In this document: positions 16,944 through 25,402 of the stretch, piece after piece
Position numbering within the stretch: position 1 is the first letter of the stretch
Layout of the letters: each line of letters starts with the position of its first letter
Made by a program: the position numbers and the translations under genes
The notes under the pieces: generated by a model
Databases searched by the model: none
Told to the model about the DNA's origin: nothing
Seen by the model: only the letters and a program-made list of their open reading frames with translations
Source: Natranaeroarchaeum sp042663585
GTDB taxonomy: Archaea > Halobacteriota > Halobacteria > Halobacteriales > Natronoarchaeaceae
Assembly: GCF_042663585.1 (NCBI RefSeq)
Contig: NZ_JBHTAN010000006.1
Coordinates: forward strand, 2,542,001-2,606,000
Reading direction: 5' to 3'
Length of the DNA stretch: 64,000 bases

Positions 16944-17863
16944 GCGAGAGTCCACGACACTTCCTCGACGTAGACGACCTGACACGCACAGAACTGGAGA
17001 CCGTCCTCGACGTCGCCAGCGAGTACAAATCCGAGTTCGCGGACGGCGTCACACACGACGACTTCGACCAGCGCACGCTCGGGATGGTGTTCCAGAAGCC
17101 AAGCACGCGGACCCGAGTCTCCTTCGAGACCGGGATGACCCAACTGGGAGGCCACGCCGTCTTCCTCGGCGAAAGCGACATCCAACTCGGGCGGGGCGAA
17201 CCGCTCAAGGACACCTCGCGCGCACTCTCACGATACGTCGACCTGCTGATGGCCCGCGTGTTCAACCACGCCAACATCGAAGAGCTGGCCAGCTACGCCG
17301 ACGTCCCGGTGATCAACGGGCTGACCGACGACGCCCACCCCTGCCAGACGCTCGCGGACCTGCTGACGATCCGCGAGCACAGGGGCGATCTGAACGACGT
17401 CTCGGCGGCATGGGTCGGCGACGGCAACAACGTCGCCCAGTCATTCGCACTCGGCTGTGCGCTCACCGGCGTCGACCTCACCATCGCCACGCCCGAGGGG
17501 TACGGTATCGACGAGGACGTCGTCGAGCGCGCCGCAGACCTCGGCGGCGAGCCGACAGTCACGACTGACCCGGTCGAGGCAGTTGCGAACGCCGACGTCG
17601 TCTACACTGACGTCTGGATCAGCATGGGCCAGGAGGACGAGCGAGACGTCCGGATGGACGACTTCGACGGGTTCCAGTTGAGCGACGAACTGCTGGCCGA
17701 TGCCGACGACCCCATCGTGATGCACTGTCTGCCGGCCCATCGCGGGGAAGAGGTCACTGACGACGTCATCGAGAGCGACAGTGCGGTCGTCTGGGATCAG
17801 GCGGAGAACCGGCTACACGCGCAGAAGGGACTGATGGTCTGGCTGGACGAGCAAGCCGAGTGA
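16940..17863 (+). CDS. argF: Ornithine carbamoyltransferase
   Basis: The 307-residue enzyme makes citrulline from ornithine and carbamoyl phosphate. The carbamoyl-phosphate motif is 'KPSTRTRVSFE', the ornithine loop and catalytic Cys region is 'MHCLPAHRGEEV', and 'DAHPCQTLADLLT' is also intact. It is the last gene of the arginine block, followed by a strong hairpin at 17873-17898. With argG and argH upstream, the window encodes the whole route from glutamate to arginine except carbamoyl-phosphate synthetase. Confidence 0.95.
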   Translation: MSESPRHFLDVDDLTRTELETVLDVASEYKSEFADGVTHDDFDQRTLGMVFQKPSTRTRVSFETGMTQLGGHAVFLGESDIQLGRGEPLKDTSRALSRYVDLLMARVFNHANIEELASYADVPVINGLTDDAHPCQTLADLLTIREHRGDLNDVSAAWVGDGNNVAQSFALGCALTGVDLTIATPEGYGIDEDVVERAADLGGEPTVTTDPVEAVANADVVYTDVWISMGQEDERDVRMDDFDGFQLSDELLADADDPIVMHCLPAHRGEEVTDDVIESDSAVVWDQAENRLHAQKGLMVWLDEQAE

Positions 17864-17872
17864 ACAAAGTCC

Positions 17873-17898
17873 CGGGATCGGCCGCATGACCGATCCCG
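17873..17898 (+). terminator. Hairpin after argF
   Basis: CGGGATCGG (17873-17881) is perfectly complementary to CCGATCCCG (17890-17898) with an eight-base loop, followed by TTTCG. It begins ten bases after the argF stop and is the best candidate for the end of the argW-F transcript, although the T-run is short. Confidence 0.45.
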
Positions 17899-17951
17899 TT
17901 TCGAGCGTGAATCTGGGTGATTCTTGTGATCGGGCCTCGAACGGCTGAGTG

Positions 17952-18188
17952 ATGAGTGAACCGCTCCGCGTGGCATCCGGCGAACTGAGCATGGACGAAC
18001 TGGTGGCGACGCTCAACGAGGGCCAGCGAGTGATCGTCGAGACGGAGATGCTCGGTTCGACCTACGACGTAACGCTACGGTTCGACGGCGGGACCTACTA
18101 CTGTGACACGCCGACAACGCTCCACAAGCACGACGACGAGGCCGAGATGCGGGAGTGTATCCGCCGGTTCGGATACAGCACCGACTGA
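17952..18188 (+). CDS. Small conserved haloarchaeal protein, unknown function
   Basis: This 78-residue acidic protein ('MSEPLRVASGELSMDELVAT') has a mixed alpha/beta pattern: an N-terminal helix, a beta segment 'RVIVETEMLGSTYDVTLRFDG', then 'YYCDTPTTLHKHDDEAEMRECIRRFGY'. No motif I can name. A GTG three bases upstream is an alternative start. It follows the argF hairpin and has no obvious partner gene. The following 190 bases hold no gene I can support. Confidence 0.6.
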   Translation: MSEPLRVASGELSMDELVATLNEGQRVIVETEMLGSTYDVTLRFDGGTYYCDTPTTLHKHDDEAEMRECIRRFGYSTD

Positions 18189-18382
18189 CCGTTGTTCCGG
18201 GCGAACAGGCGACATCGCGGCCCACGACGCGGCATGTCGCGCACCCGCCTCGTCCAGCGCCGTGGTAGTGGGGTCGGGGACGAGTCGGGAGTAGCCCCGT
18301 TTCGGTTCATAAACCTGTGTCTCAGGCGGTATGATCTGTCGGAAGTGTCCGGTTTTATCTCCCGGTCGCTCTATGTCCAGAT

Positions 18383-18763
18383 ATGACCGAGTCTCCTGAC
18401 CCCAACATGCGGCGTCTGATGGAAGCCGCCGAGCCGGATTTCACCGTCGTGATGTCCTGCGTGTTCGGCGTCAACGAACACGTTACCCGGACATACGTGC
18501 GGTTGCTCGACCAGCCTGGAAGCACGGTCGAAGAGCTAGCCGACGCGCTAGACCGGGATCGGAGCAACGTCAACCGCGCGCTGACGACGTTGCTTGATCT
18601 GGGCCTTGCGACGCGCGAGCGCAGACTGCTCGATTCTGGCGGCTACGTCTACCAGTATATGGCCGTCCCGCTCCCGGAAGCAAAGGAGATGCTGAAAGAG
18701 GGACTCGACGCGTGGGCGGAGCAGGTCCACGGCGTCATCGAGGAGTTCGAAGAGCAACCCTGA
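18383..18763 (+). CDS. Winged-helix transcriptional regulator (TrmB/MarR-like)
   Basis: The 126-residue protein contains a clear winged helix at ~35-100: 'NEHVTRTYVRLLDQPGSTVEE', recognition helix 'DRDRSNVNRALTTLLDLGLA', and a wing with 'RERRLLDSGGYVYQY'. The C-terminal helix ('EAKEMLKEGLDAWAEQVHGV') probably dimerises. No ligand domain is present, so it likely senses through its own dimer or acts constitutively. It has its own TATA-like GGTTTTATCT about 30 bases upstream. Its target is unknown; Hjc follows 39 bases downstream. Confidence 0.75.
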   Translation: MTESPDPNMRRLMEAAEPDFTVVMSCVFGVNEHVTRTYVRLLDQPGSTVEELADALDRDRSNVNRALTTLLDLGLATRERRLLDSGGYVYQYMAVPLPEAKEMLKEGLDAWAEQVHGVIEEFEEQP

Positions 18764-18802
18764 CCACGGGGGTTAAGGGAGCGCCGACCCAGCATCTACC
18801 CG

Positions 18803-19228
18803 ATGTCGAACGCGAAGGGCGACAGGCGAGAGCGCGAACTCGTGAACGAACTCGACGCCGCCGGTTTCGCCGTGATGCGTGCGCCGGCGAGCGGGAGTGC
18901 CACCGACCGGGAGCTACCGGACGTACTGGCTGGCGATGGGGAGACCTTCTACGCTATCGAGGCGAAATCGAGCGCCGGCGATCCGATCTATCTGACCGGC
19001 GAAGAGGTCGAGGCGCTGGTGTACTTCGCACAGAACTTCGGGGCGAAGCCACGGATCGGTATCCGGTTCGACCGGGAGGACTGGTACTTTTTCCATCCGG
19101 CGGATCTGTACACGACCGACGGGGGGAACTACCGGGTGAAAAAGGAGACCGCACTGGCCGACGGGACCGACTTCGACGAACTGACCGGCCACTCCAGTCA
19201 GGCCCGACTCGACGACGTCGACGACTGA
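18803..19228 (+). CDS. hjc: Holliday junction resolvase Hjc
   Basis: The 141-residue archaeal resolvase cuts four-way junctions during recombination and fork repair. It has the PD-(D/E)xK nuclease pattern: 'GDRRERELVNEL' with the first Glu, 'ELPDVLAG' with the metal-binding Asp, and 'FYAIEAKSS' with the Glu-x-Lys pair. Its length is normal, with an acidic tail 'SQARLDDVDD'. It lies alone between the helix-turn-helix gene and the P450. Confidence 0.93.
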   Translation: MSNAKGDRRERELVNELDAAGFAVMRAPASGSATDRELPDVLAGDGETFYAIEAKSSAGDPIYLTGEEVEALVYFAQNFGAKPRIGIRFDREDWYFFHPADLYTTDGGNYRVKKETALADGTDFDELTGHSSQARLDDVDD

Positions 19229-19286
19229 TCTATCAGATATCGTATCTACGTGCGGTTCATGTTTGTGTGGGCTAATATACGGACAA

Positions 19287-20600
19287 ATGCAGCCAAAGCC
19301 CCCAGGTCCAAACAACTTCCCGGTAGTCGGGACCACGCCCTACTACTCGCGTGACCCGTTCCGATTCATGTCCGCAGTTCGCGATGCCTACGGTGACGTC
19401 GCGACGTTCGACCTCGGGCCACAGGAGACGTATATGGTTTCCTCGCCGAAGCTTGTCCAGCAGGTGCTCGTCGCGGAACCGGACCGCTTCCGAAAGCCCA
19501 AGTTCCAGAGCGACGCGATGGAGGACCTGCTGGGCAACGGCCTGTTGCTGAGCGAGGGCACGTTCTGGCAGGAGATGCGCCAGCTAGCCCAGCCAGCCTT
19601 TGCACCCGAACGGATCAACGAACTGACGGAAATGATGGCCACTCGGGCGGAGCATCTCGTCGACGGCTGGAGCCACGGCGAGGTGCGCGACATGGAAGTC
19701 GAGATGGCGACGGTGACCGTCGAGATAATCGTCGACGCGATGTTCGGCACCGAACTCGGGCCGGAGCGAACCCGGACCGTCCAGGAGAACCTGGAGCCGC
19801 TGGGTCGCCGGTTCGAGCCGGATCCGCGACGCGCAGTCGTCCCGGACTGGCTGCCAACCGCGGAGAACCGACAGTATCACGCGGCGATAGAGACCCTTGA
19901 GGGCGTCATCGACGACGTCGTCGCCGAGCGGACGGCCGAGGGGCTCGACGGCGACGACCTGCTCTCGATCCTGCTCCGTGCGCGCGACGACGGCCAGATA
20001 GACGACAAGCAGGTGCGCGACGAGGCCATGACGATGCTGCTCGCCGGCCACGACACGACCGCGCTAACGCTCACCTACGCGCTGTACCTGCTCTCGGAGA
20101 ACCCGGAGGCCGAGCGCCGGCTTCACGAGGAGGTCGACGACGTGGTCGAGGGCAAGCCCGGAATGGGCGACATCCCGCAACTGGAGTACACGCGCTGGGT
20201 GCTCGATGAGGCGATGCGGCTGTACCCGCCGGTGTACACGATGTTCCGACAGCCGACAGAGGACGTCGAACTCGGCGGCTATGCGGTGCCGGAAGGATCG
20301 CTGGTCATGTTGCCCCAGTGGGCGGTCCACCGCGATCCGGAGAACTTCGAGGATCCCGAGACGTTCCGACCGGAGCGCTGGGAGTCGCCGTCGAACCCGC
20401 AGTTCTCTTACTTCCCGTTCGGTGCCGGGCCGCGAAGCTGTATCGGCAAGCGGTTCTCGCTCGTCGAGGCGACGATGGTACTGGCGTCGATTGCGGATCA
20501 GTGGACGCTCGACCGCGTCGACGACGGCCCGCTCGACCTGCGTGGCTCGCTGACGATGCATCCCGCCGACGGGATGGAGATGCGGATCGAGCGCCGCTGA
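19287..20600 (+). CDS. Cytochrome P450
   Basis: The 437-residue haem monooxygenase of unknown substrate carries every family hallmark: the I-helix oxygen motif 'LAGHDTTALTL', the ExxR motif in 'LDEAMRLYPPVYTMFRQ', and the haem loop 'FPFGAGPRSCIGKRF' with the thiolate ligand at Cys385. The ATG at 19287 gives the usual Pro-rich start 'MQPKPPGPNNFPVVG'; a TTG eight codons earlier is less likely. It is soluble, with no N-terminal anchor. No ferredoxin or reductase gene is adjacent, so redox partners must be encoded elsewhere. Confidence 0.93.
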   Translation: MQPKPPGPNNFPVVGTTPYYSRDPFRFMSAVRDAYGDVATFDLGPQETYMVSSPKLVQQVLVAEPDRFRKPKFQSDAMEDLLGNGLLLSEGTFWQEMRQLAQPAFAPERINELTEMMATRAEHLVDGWSHGEVRDMEVEMATVTVEIIVDAMFGTELGPERTRTVQENLEPLGRRFEPDPRRAVVPDWLPTAENRQYHAAIETLEGVIDDVVAERTAEGLDGDDLLSILLRARDDGQIDDKQVRDEAMTMLLAGHDTTALTLTYALYLLSENPEAERRLHEEVDDVVEGKPGMGDIPQLEYTRWVLDEAMRLYPPVYTMFRQPTEDVELGGYAVPEGSLVMLPQWAVHRDPENFEDPETFRPERWESPSNPQFSYFPFGAGPRSCIGKRFSLVEATMVLASIADQWTLDRVDDGPLDLRGSLTMHPADGMEMRIERR

Positions 20601-20616
20601 CGGACGGTACGACGGC

Positions 20617-21264
20617 TCAGGCGGTATCGGCGGGCGGCGTCGTCGAGAGCCGCGAGCGGGGGAACGAGTAGACGGTCAGGGAGTCGGGGACCGGCCCGTC
20701 CTCGGTCAACTCGAAGGATTGTGGATAGACCACCGAGACCACCGGGTCGTCGGCGTCGTACGCGCGGTTCGAGTAGTGCTCTGCGACGGTCCCGCGTGCC
20801 GCGGAGATAGAGACCTCGTCGGCCCGGCGCTCCGAGAGGCCGACGACGAGCAGTCGGTCGCCCATCTCGCGGTCGTACACAGTGTCCCCGACGCCAAGTT
20901 CGTGGGTCGGACAGAGGTAGGGTTCGGGTACTGTACGATCCATGAACAGGGTCTCGCCACAGCGCTCGCAGTCGACAGCGATCTGATCGGGCCCCGGAAC
21001 ACGTCCGGCCGTGATCTCGATAGCGACCCGCCGGACGTGTTTGCACCGTTCACCCCTGAAGCGGTGATCCGGGCAGGTACAGCGGCCTGCCGGTAGATCG
21101 ACGAGATACGATTCGTCGCCCGCGCTGACGACCTCGTAGCTGCCGCGGCCGATCGAACGAACCGACATCCGTTCGGTCAGCGCTCGCCGGGAGCGGTCGT
21201 CGAGGTCGTCGATCGGGGCGTCAAGGAGGGCTGCTGACGCGGGTGTGTGTGCAGAGTGCGTCAT
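20617..21264 (-). CDS. SWIM zinc-finger protein
   Basis: The 215-residue protein has a SWIM motif, CxCxnCxH, at Cys62, Cys64, Cys74 and His76 ('CTCPDHRFRGERCKHVRR'). A second potential zinc site follows: Cys99, Cys102 ('CERC'), Cys118 and His121 ('CPTH'). SWIM domains bind DNA or proteins. The C-terminal part is beta-rich without a recognised domain. It is convergent with the P450 gene (16-base gap) and divergent from the oxidoreductase at 21408. Confidence 0.75.
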   Translation of the reverse strand: MTHSAHTPASAALLDAPIDDLDDRSRRALTERMSVRSIGRGSYEVVSAGDESYLVDLPAGRCTCPDHRFRGERCKHVRRVAIEITAGRVPGPDQIAVDCERCGETLFMDRTVPEPYLCPTHELGVGDTVYDREMGDRLLVVGLSERRADEVSISAARGTVAEHYSNRAYDADDPVVSVVYPQSFELTEDGPVPDSLTVYSFPRSRLSTTPPADTA

Positions 21265-21407
21265 ACCTACAGATAAGGGCTGAACGAGTGTAAGGCTTGT
21301 TCAGCCCGTATAAACGCGGAGATCGGCAGATCCACACATCGGTAGCCGACACCGTTTCGTCGTCGCGACCGTATCGTTTTGTCTCGCTAGCACGTACCAC
21401 AGTTGAG

Positions 21408-22496
21408 ATGGGAGCGAGAGCCAGACTCCGTGACGCGCTCGACCGGTTCGAGCCGCCGCCACGGGCGGTCGACTGGTCGCTGCTGCTGTTCGTCTCCGCG
21501 GAGGTCGGTACCGGTCTCGTCTCCTTTACCGTCGGTGTTCCCGAGGGGTGGCCGCTCTTCTGGCTGCACCGCGCGCTCGGCTTCGCTATCGTCGGCCTGC
21601 TCGTCTGGAAGCTCGCACGCGTTCGACGGCGACTCACGGATCCGAGCCTGTGGCAGCGGTCGACGGCGCTGTCTGTCCTGACGCTCGTCGCCGCCGTCGG
21701 CGCGCTCTCGACGGGGATCCTCTGGGTCTTTGGACTCGACATACGGATCTCCTACTGGACCCTGCTGTCGGTCCACGTTGGGTTCGGGCTCGTGTTGCTC
21801 CTGCTCGTAGTTGCACACGCGTCGACGCGGTTCCGGCTCCCTCGCCGAGCCGACTTCGAGCGTCGGCGCACCGTCCTGCGATACACTGTGCTGCTGGGCG
21901 CGGGCGCTGCCGCGTATCGGCTTCAACAGGGCGTCAACGAGCTGCTCGATACCGCCGGTTCGGATCGTCGGTTCAGCGGCTCACAGCCGCGGGAGGGCGA
22001 CGGAAACGGCGCGTTCCCGATCACGTCGTGGGTCGCCGACGATCCCGATCCGATCGACCGGGAGTCGTACCGGCTACAGGTCGACGGGCTAGTCGCCAAC
22101 CCCATCGAACTCGACGCCGAGGAGTTGGCCGCGGGCCACGAGACGGAAGCGCTGCTCGACTGCACCAGCGGCTGGTACACGGTCCAGGAGTGGCGCGGGA
22201 TCCGGGTCAGCGACCTGCTGGACGCGGCCGGCGAAATCGACGAGGAAGCGGCCTACGTCAGGTTCGTCTCGGTCACCGGCTACCGGTGGAGTCTCCCGCT
22301 CGCGGAGGCGGAGGACGCCCTGCTCGCGACGCACGTCGGCGAGGAGCGGTTGAGCCACGGACACGGCGCGCCGGCCCGACTTATCGCGCCCGGTCGGCGC
22401 GGGTTCCAGTGGGTGAAATGGGTGACGCACATCGAGGTCCGCTCGGAATACGACGCCGGACAGTGGGTGGTGACGCTGACCAGTGGATTCGACTGA
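21408..22496 (+). CDS. Membrane-anchored molybdopterin oxidoreductase (sulfite oxidase fold)
   Basis: The 362-residue protein fuses an N-terminal membrane part of about four helices (residues ~20-180, cytochrome b561-like) to a C-terminal molybdopterin-binding domain from ~195. The domain shows 'YRLQVDGLVANPIELDAEEL' and the Mo-ligand region 'LLDCTSGWYTVQEWRGIRV' with Cys252; the end 'GFQWVKWVTHIEV' is typical of YedY/MsrP-like proteins. It could reduce oxidised sulfur groups at the cell surface with electrons from the quinone pool. Histidines for haem in the membrane part are present but not assigned. Confidence 0.82.
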   Translation: MGARARLRDALDRFEPPPRAVDWSLLLFVSAEVGTGLVSFTVGVPEGWPLFWLHRALGFAIVGLLVWKLARVRRRLTDPSLWQRSTALSVLTLVAAVGALSTGILWVFGLDIRISYWTLLSVHVGFGLVLLLLVVAHASTRFRLPRRADFERRRTVLRYTVLLGAGAAAYRLQQGVNELLDTAGSDRRFSGSQPREGDGNGAFPITSWVADDPDPIDRESYRLQVDGLVANPIELDAEELAAGHETEALLDCTSGWYTVQEWRGIRVSDLLDAAGEIDEEAAYVRFVSVTGYRWSLPLAEAEDALLATHVGEERLSHGHGAPARLIAPGRRGFQWVKWVTHIEVRSEYDAGQWVVTLTSGFD

Positions 22497-22499
22497 GGG

Positions 22500-22796
22500 G
22501 GGCCGTCGTATCGACCTTGTCGAGCGCCGTCTCGAAGTGCTCGGCCGTGACCTCTATCTCCTCGACGCTCGCGTCGCTCTCCGCCTCCAGAACGTACTGC
22601 CGGACGGCGATCTGGGCCGCCTCTCGACAGACCGCCTCGATGTCCGCGCCGACGAAGCCGTCCGTCCCCCGTCTCGGCCGCTGATCTCGACGAAGTCACC
22701 GCTGCTGACGCCCAGTTCACCCAGTACTTCACGGTCGATGACAGCCATTCCGCTACCGGGATCGAGGTTTTTGAGTTGCTTCACTGTCAGTTGCAT
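22500..22796 (-). pseudogene. Internally deleted Cdc48-type AAA ATPase remnant
   Basis: On the minus strand, the ATG at 22796 opens a normal Cdc48 N-domain start ('MQLTVKQLKNLDPGSGMAVI', then 'GDFVEISG'). After about 40 codons the sequence jumps, near 22660-22685 and in another frame, to the extreme C-terminus of a Cdc48 D2 module: 'TDGFVGADIEAVCREAAQIA' followed by 'TAEHFETALDKVDTTAP'. Both Walker motifs and about 600 residues in between are missing. It begins 45 bases after hsp20 on the same strand, so the original operon was probably hsp20-cdc48. The remnant cannot be an ATPase. Confidence 0.8.
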
Positions 22797-22841
22797 GCTG
22801 ATCACCCCTGAAAAATTCGATACGGTCGGACGACAACGCGA

Positions 22842-23207
22842 TCAGGCCTGGATCTCGATCTCTTTGCCGGTGACCTCACTACCGGTCTCGACCGGCAGTC
22901 GCACTTCGAGGATGCCGTTCGTATACTGGGCTTCGATCTCGTCGTCGTTGACCGTCTTCGGGAACCGGAACCGCCGGTGATAGGTCCGGCGCTCGCCGCG
23001 TCGTTCGTCCTCTTGCTCGCCGGCGATGTTGAGAACTCCATCGTCCCACGAGACGTCGATCTCTCTGGGATCGAAGCCCGGCATCTCGACGCTCAGGACG
23101 AACTCGTCGTCCTCTTCGTACAGTTCGAAGTCGTTACTACCGGTTTCGAAGAGTCGACTCGGGAAATCCAGGGATTGCATCCAGGAACTGGCTGGTCCGC
23201 TCTGCAT
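22842..23207 (-). CDS. Hsp20/alpha-crystallin small heat-shock protein
   Basis: The 121-residue chaperone holds unfolding proteins. The alpha-crystallin domain covers residues ~30-115: 'DEFVLSVEMPGFDPREIDVS', 'DDGVLNIAGEQED' and the C-terminal 'YTNGILEVRLPVETGSE'. The usual C-terminal IxI motif is seen as 'EIEIQA'. A strongly AT-rich stretch upstream (23220-23290) should hold its promoter. The deleted cdc48 copy lies directly downstream. The 244 bases between it and the gene at 23453 hold no other gene. Confidence 0.92.
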   Translation of the reverse strand: MQSGPASSWMQSLDFPSRLFETGSNDFELYEEDDEFVLSVEMPGFDPREIDVSWDDGVLNIAGEQEDERRGERRTYHRRFRFPKTVNDDEIEAQYTNGILEVRLPVETGSEVTGKEIEIQA

Positions 23208-23452
23208 GGCTGATCACCAGTGTTACGAGTAAAGATATGCACGCGGTTCGTAATAAATATTGTTAAATTTTGTCTACTAATAGATAGTGTAAACATTGGG
23301 AGTTCCCGACCTCAGCGGATTCGCGCCTCAGTGCCGGGATTTCGGCAATCGCCGACGTGGGGCGGTTGCTCCGGGGGTTCCGGAAACGGGTTCTCGGAAG
23401 CCGATACAGTGCCTTCGAAGCGCTTTTGATCGGCCCGTGGGTTCGATCAGGT

Positions 23453-23710
23453 ATGGATATCGAGCGGGAACGAGTGATCGAGATCGTCGGCGCCGTCGGA
23501 GCAGTTGCGCTGATGATCGCTACGATGGTGTTCGTCGGGTCGACTTACGCGACAGAGGGCGCACTGACCGAGCAGGGCGGAATAATGCTCGTCGGTAGCG
23601 TGATCTTCTTCATTCTGCTGATGGCGGGAGTCGGCGTACTGCTGGCGTACAAGGTCAGCGGCGAAGAGGAAGAATCCGACGAAGATCCCGATCTCAGTCT
23701 CGAGCAGTAG
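23453..23710 (+). CDS. Small two-helix membrane protein with acidic tail
   Basis: The 85-residue protein has two transmembrane helices ('EIVGAVGAVALMIATMVFVG' and 'IMLVGSVIFFILLMAGVGVL') and an acidic C-terminus ('EEEESDEDPDLSLEQ'). The ATG at 23453 is preferred; an in-frame extension from 23357 adds only Arg-rich sequence. Its last 17 bases overlap the end of the convergent priL. Conserved in context next to priL in haloarchaea as far as I recall; function unknown. Confidence 0.7.
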   Translation: MDIERERVIEIVGAVGAVALMIATMVFVGSTYATEGALTEQGGIMLVGSVIFFILLMAGVGVLLAYKVSGEEEESDEDPDLSLEQ

Positions 23711-24728
23711 ACTCGGCGGCGTCGAGGCGCTCGCCGTAGTAGGTGAGCGGATGATCGATCTCTGAACATAGCTCGTCCTTGTCGACGCAGATTCCGAAGG
23801 CGTCCATCGTCGCACAGCTAGGCGGCGGATACTCGCCCGCCCCGTCTTCTCCCAGATGTGCGGCCTGATAGCGGGTGGCTTCGCCGTCGGCGGACTCGCC
23901 GGTGGAGAGGTCGGCGACTTCCTCGGGCGACAGCCCAAGACTCGCCAGAAAGGCAGTGAGCGCGAACCGGCCCGGTGGATCGAGGTCCTCGCCCTCGTCG
24001 ACCCGGTCGAGCAGCGCGCGCATACACGGCGGGAACAGGTCGGGGCGGACGGCATCGAAGTCAGTGCTGAGTTGGCGGTCAGCGAGCGAGTCGTCGATCC
24101 GGCCGACGGCTTCGTCGAGACCCGTCGCGATGGCCTCCGGAACTGCAAGGGGAAGCCCCTCGGCGATCCGGTCGCGGATCGCCTGCTGGAGCAGGTCGTG
24201 CAGTTCGGTCTCCTCGACCGGTACGGTCCCGTCCGAGAGCGCCCGGTTGACAAGCCGCCAGTCCTCGCCGTCTAGATCAGCCGCAAGTCGGAGATACCGA
24301 CCGACTGCAACCCGGTAGCCCTCGGTCGTCTCCTCGATATCATCGTTCAGATCGAACTCTGCGAGGAGGCGGTCGACCGAGAGGCGCTCGCCGCTGGTGC
24401 TTTTGAGCTGATCGTCCGCGGAGAGATCCGCCTCGAACCGCTCGCGAGCGGCGGCCGCTTCCGCGTGAGCGTATTTGCGGATCAGCACGTGTTCGTCGAC
24501 GAGCGAGACCAGCACGCGGGCGATGGGGTAGGAGAGCAACTCGACGCGGCTGCGACGGTGGGACTCGCCGATCGTACCCTCTCTCAGCGCGGCGTCGACG
24601 CGCTCGACGGCCCGTTCGACGGCGGTCGCGCCGTCCCGGTTCACGAGTTCGACCAGGTCGACCTCGGCCGCCTCAACGGCCTCGCGGGCATCGTCGAGGA
24701 AGGGGTACCGCGCGTAGAGGCGCTTCAT
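23694..24728 (-). CDS. priL: DNA primase large subunit PriL
   Basis: The 344-residue regulatory subunit of archaeal primase works with PriS to make primers. Four cysteines expected to hold the 4Fe-4S cluster are present: Cys235 ('FPPCMRALL'), Cys305, Cys314 and Cys321 ('SCATMDAFGICVDKDELC'). The N-terminal helical half begins 'MKRLYARYPFLDDAREAV', which fixes the start at 24728; longer in-frame versions up to 24920 run into the divergent neighbour. priS is not in the window. Confidence 0.92.
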   Translation of the reverse strand: MKRLYARYPFLDDAREAVEAAEVDLVELVNRDGATAVERAVERVDAALREGTIGESHRRSRVELLSYPIARVLVSLVDEHVLIRKYAHAEAAAARERFEADLSADDQLKSTSGERLSVDRLLAEFDLNDDIEETTEGYRVAVGRYLRLAADLDGEDWRLVNRALSDGTVPVEETELHDLLQQAIRDRIAEGLPLAVPEAIATGLDEAVGRIDDSLADRQLSTDFDAVRPDLFPPCMRALLDRVDEGEDLDPPGRFALTAFLASLGLSPEEVADLSTGESADGEATRYQAAHLGEDGAGEYPPPSCATMDAFGICVDKDELCSEIDHPLTYYGERLDAAESTARD

Positions 24729-24807
24729 CGCTCCCGGATTGCGGTTGCGGTAGGATAAAACGACCGATCCGACAACCATTTTTGTTAACGACGTCCTATG
24801 GAGGGGT

Positions 24808-25395
24808 GTGACGTCGTATTTCGCGTATCCGTGTCCCGGCTGCCGGACGACGAACAACCTCCACGAGCCGGACTGCCGATTCTCGGGGACGGAGTGGCGC
24901 GAGATCGAACACGCGTACACCGCGATTCTGGCCGTCCTGTCGGCCGAGCCGTGCGCCGAGTCGGCGCTCCGGGAGACAGTCGACGCGCGCTGGAGTGGCC
25001 TCCACGCCGCGGCACTCGATCAGTTACAGCGCGAACACCGCGTCCGCGAGGCCGACGGCGTGCTGGAGCTACTGACGCCCGAAGAGCGCAAAGAACGCGT
25101 CAGCACGCCCACACACGACCCCGTCAAGACGATTTACGAGGAGGGCTCCGTACCTGGCTGTCACGACAACAGCATCTTCGCGTTGATCGCCTGGTTCGAG
25201 ATGGTCGGTCTGGACTGGCCCGAGACCCGCGAGAACGTCATCGACTGGCTCCACGAGAGCGGCACGTGGGCCCGCGGCGGGTTCGAGGAGTCCTCGCCGG
25301 AGGAACTCGTCGACACGAAAGAGCACGTCCACGAGGAGGGCTACGGCTGGAAGGAGAAAGCGGTCGCAGCAAAACGAGTGATCGACGGCCACTAG
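24808..25395 (+). CDS. Conserved haloarchaeal protein next to priL, unknown function
   Basis: The 195-residue protein starts with a GTG. The N-terminus has a Cys cluster ('YPCPGCRTTNNLHEPDCRF') that could bind zinc, then a helical winged-helix-like region ('WREIEHAYTAILAVLSAEP' ... 'LDQLQREHRVREADGVLELL'). The C-terminal half contains 'IFALIAWFEMVGLDWPETRE' and 'WARGGFEESSPEELVDTKEH'. It is divergent from priL with an 79-base gap, so a link to replication is possible but only by position. Confidence 0.65.
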   Translation: MTSYFAYPCPGCRTTNNLHEPDCRFSGTEWREIEHAYTAILAVLSAEPCAESALRETVDARWSGLHAAALDQLQREHRVREADGVLELLTPEERKERVSTPTHDPVKTIYEEGSVPGCHDNSIFALIAWFEMVGLDWPETRENVIDWLHESGTWARGGFEESSPEELVDTKEHVHEEGYGWKEKAVAAKRVIDGH

Positions 25396-25402
25396 GGCCG
25401 GG

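Noticed and set aside
18189..18382. Possible small genes between the 78-residue protein and the winged-helix regulator
   Set aside because: The frames here are Arg/Ser-rich shadow types. A seven-base inverted repeat (18209-18215 with 18234-18240) is too weak to name.
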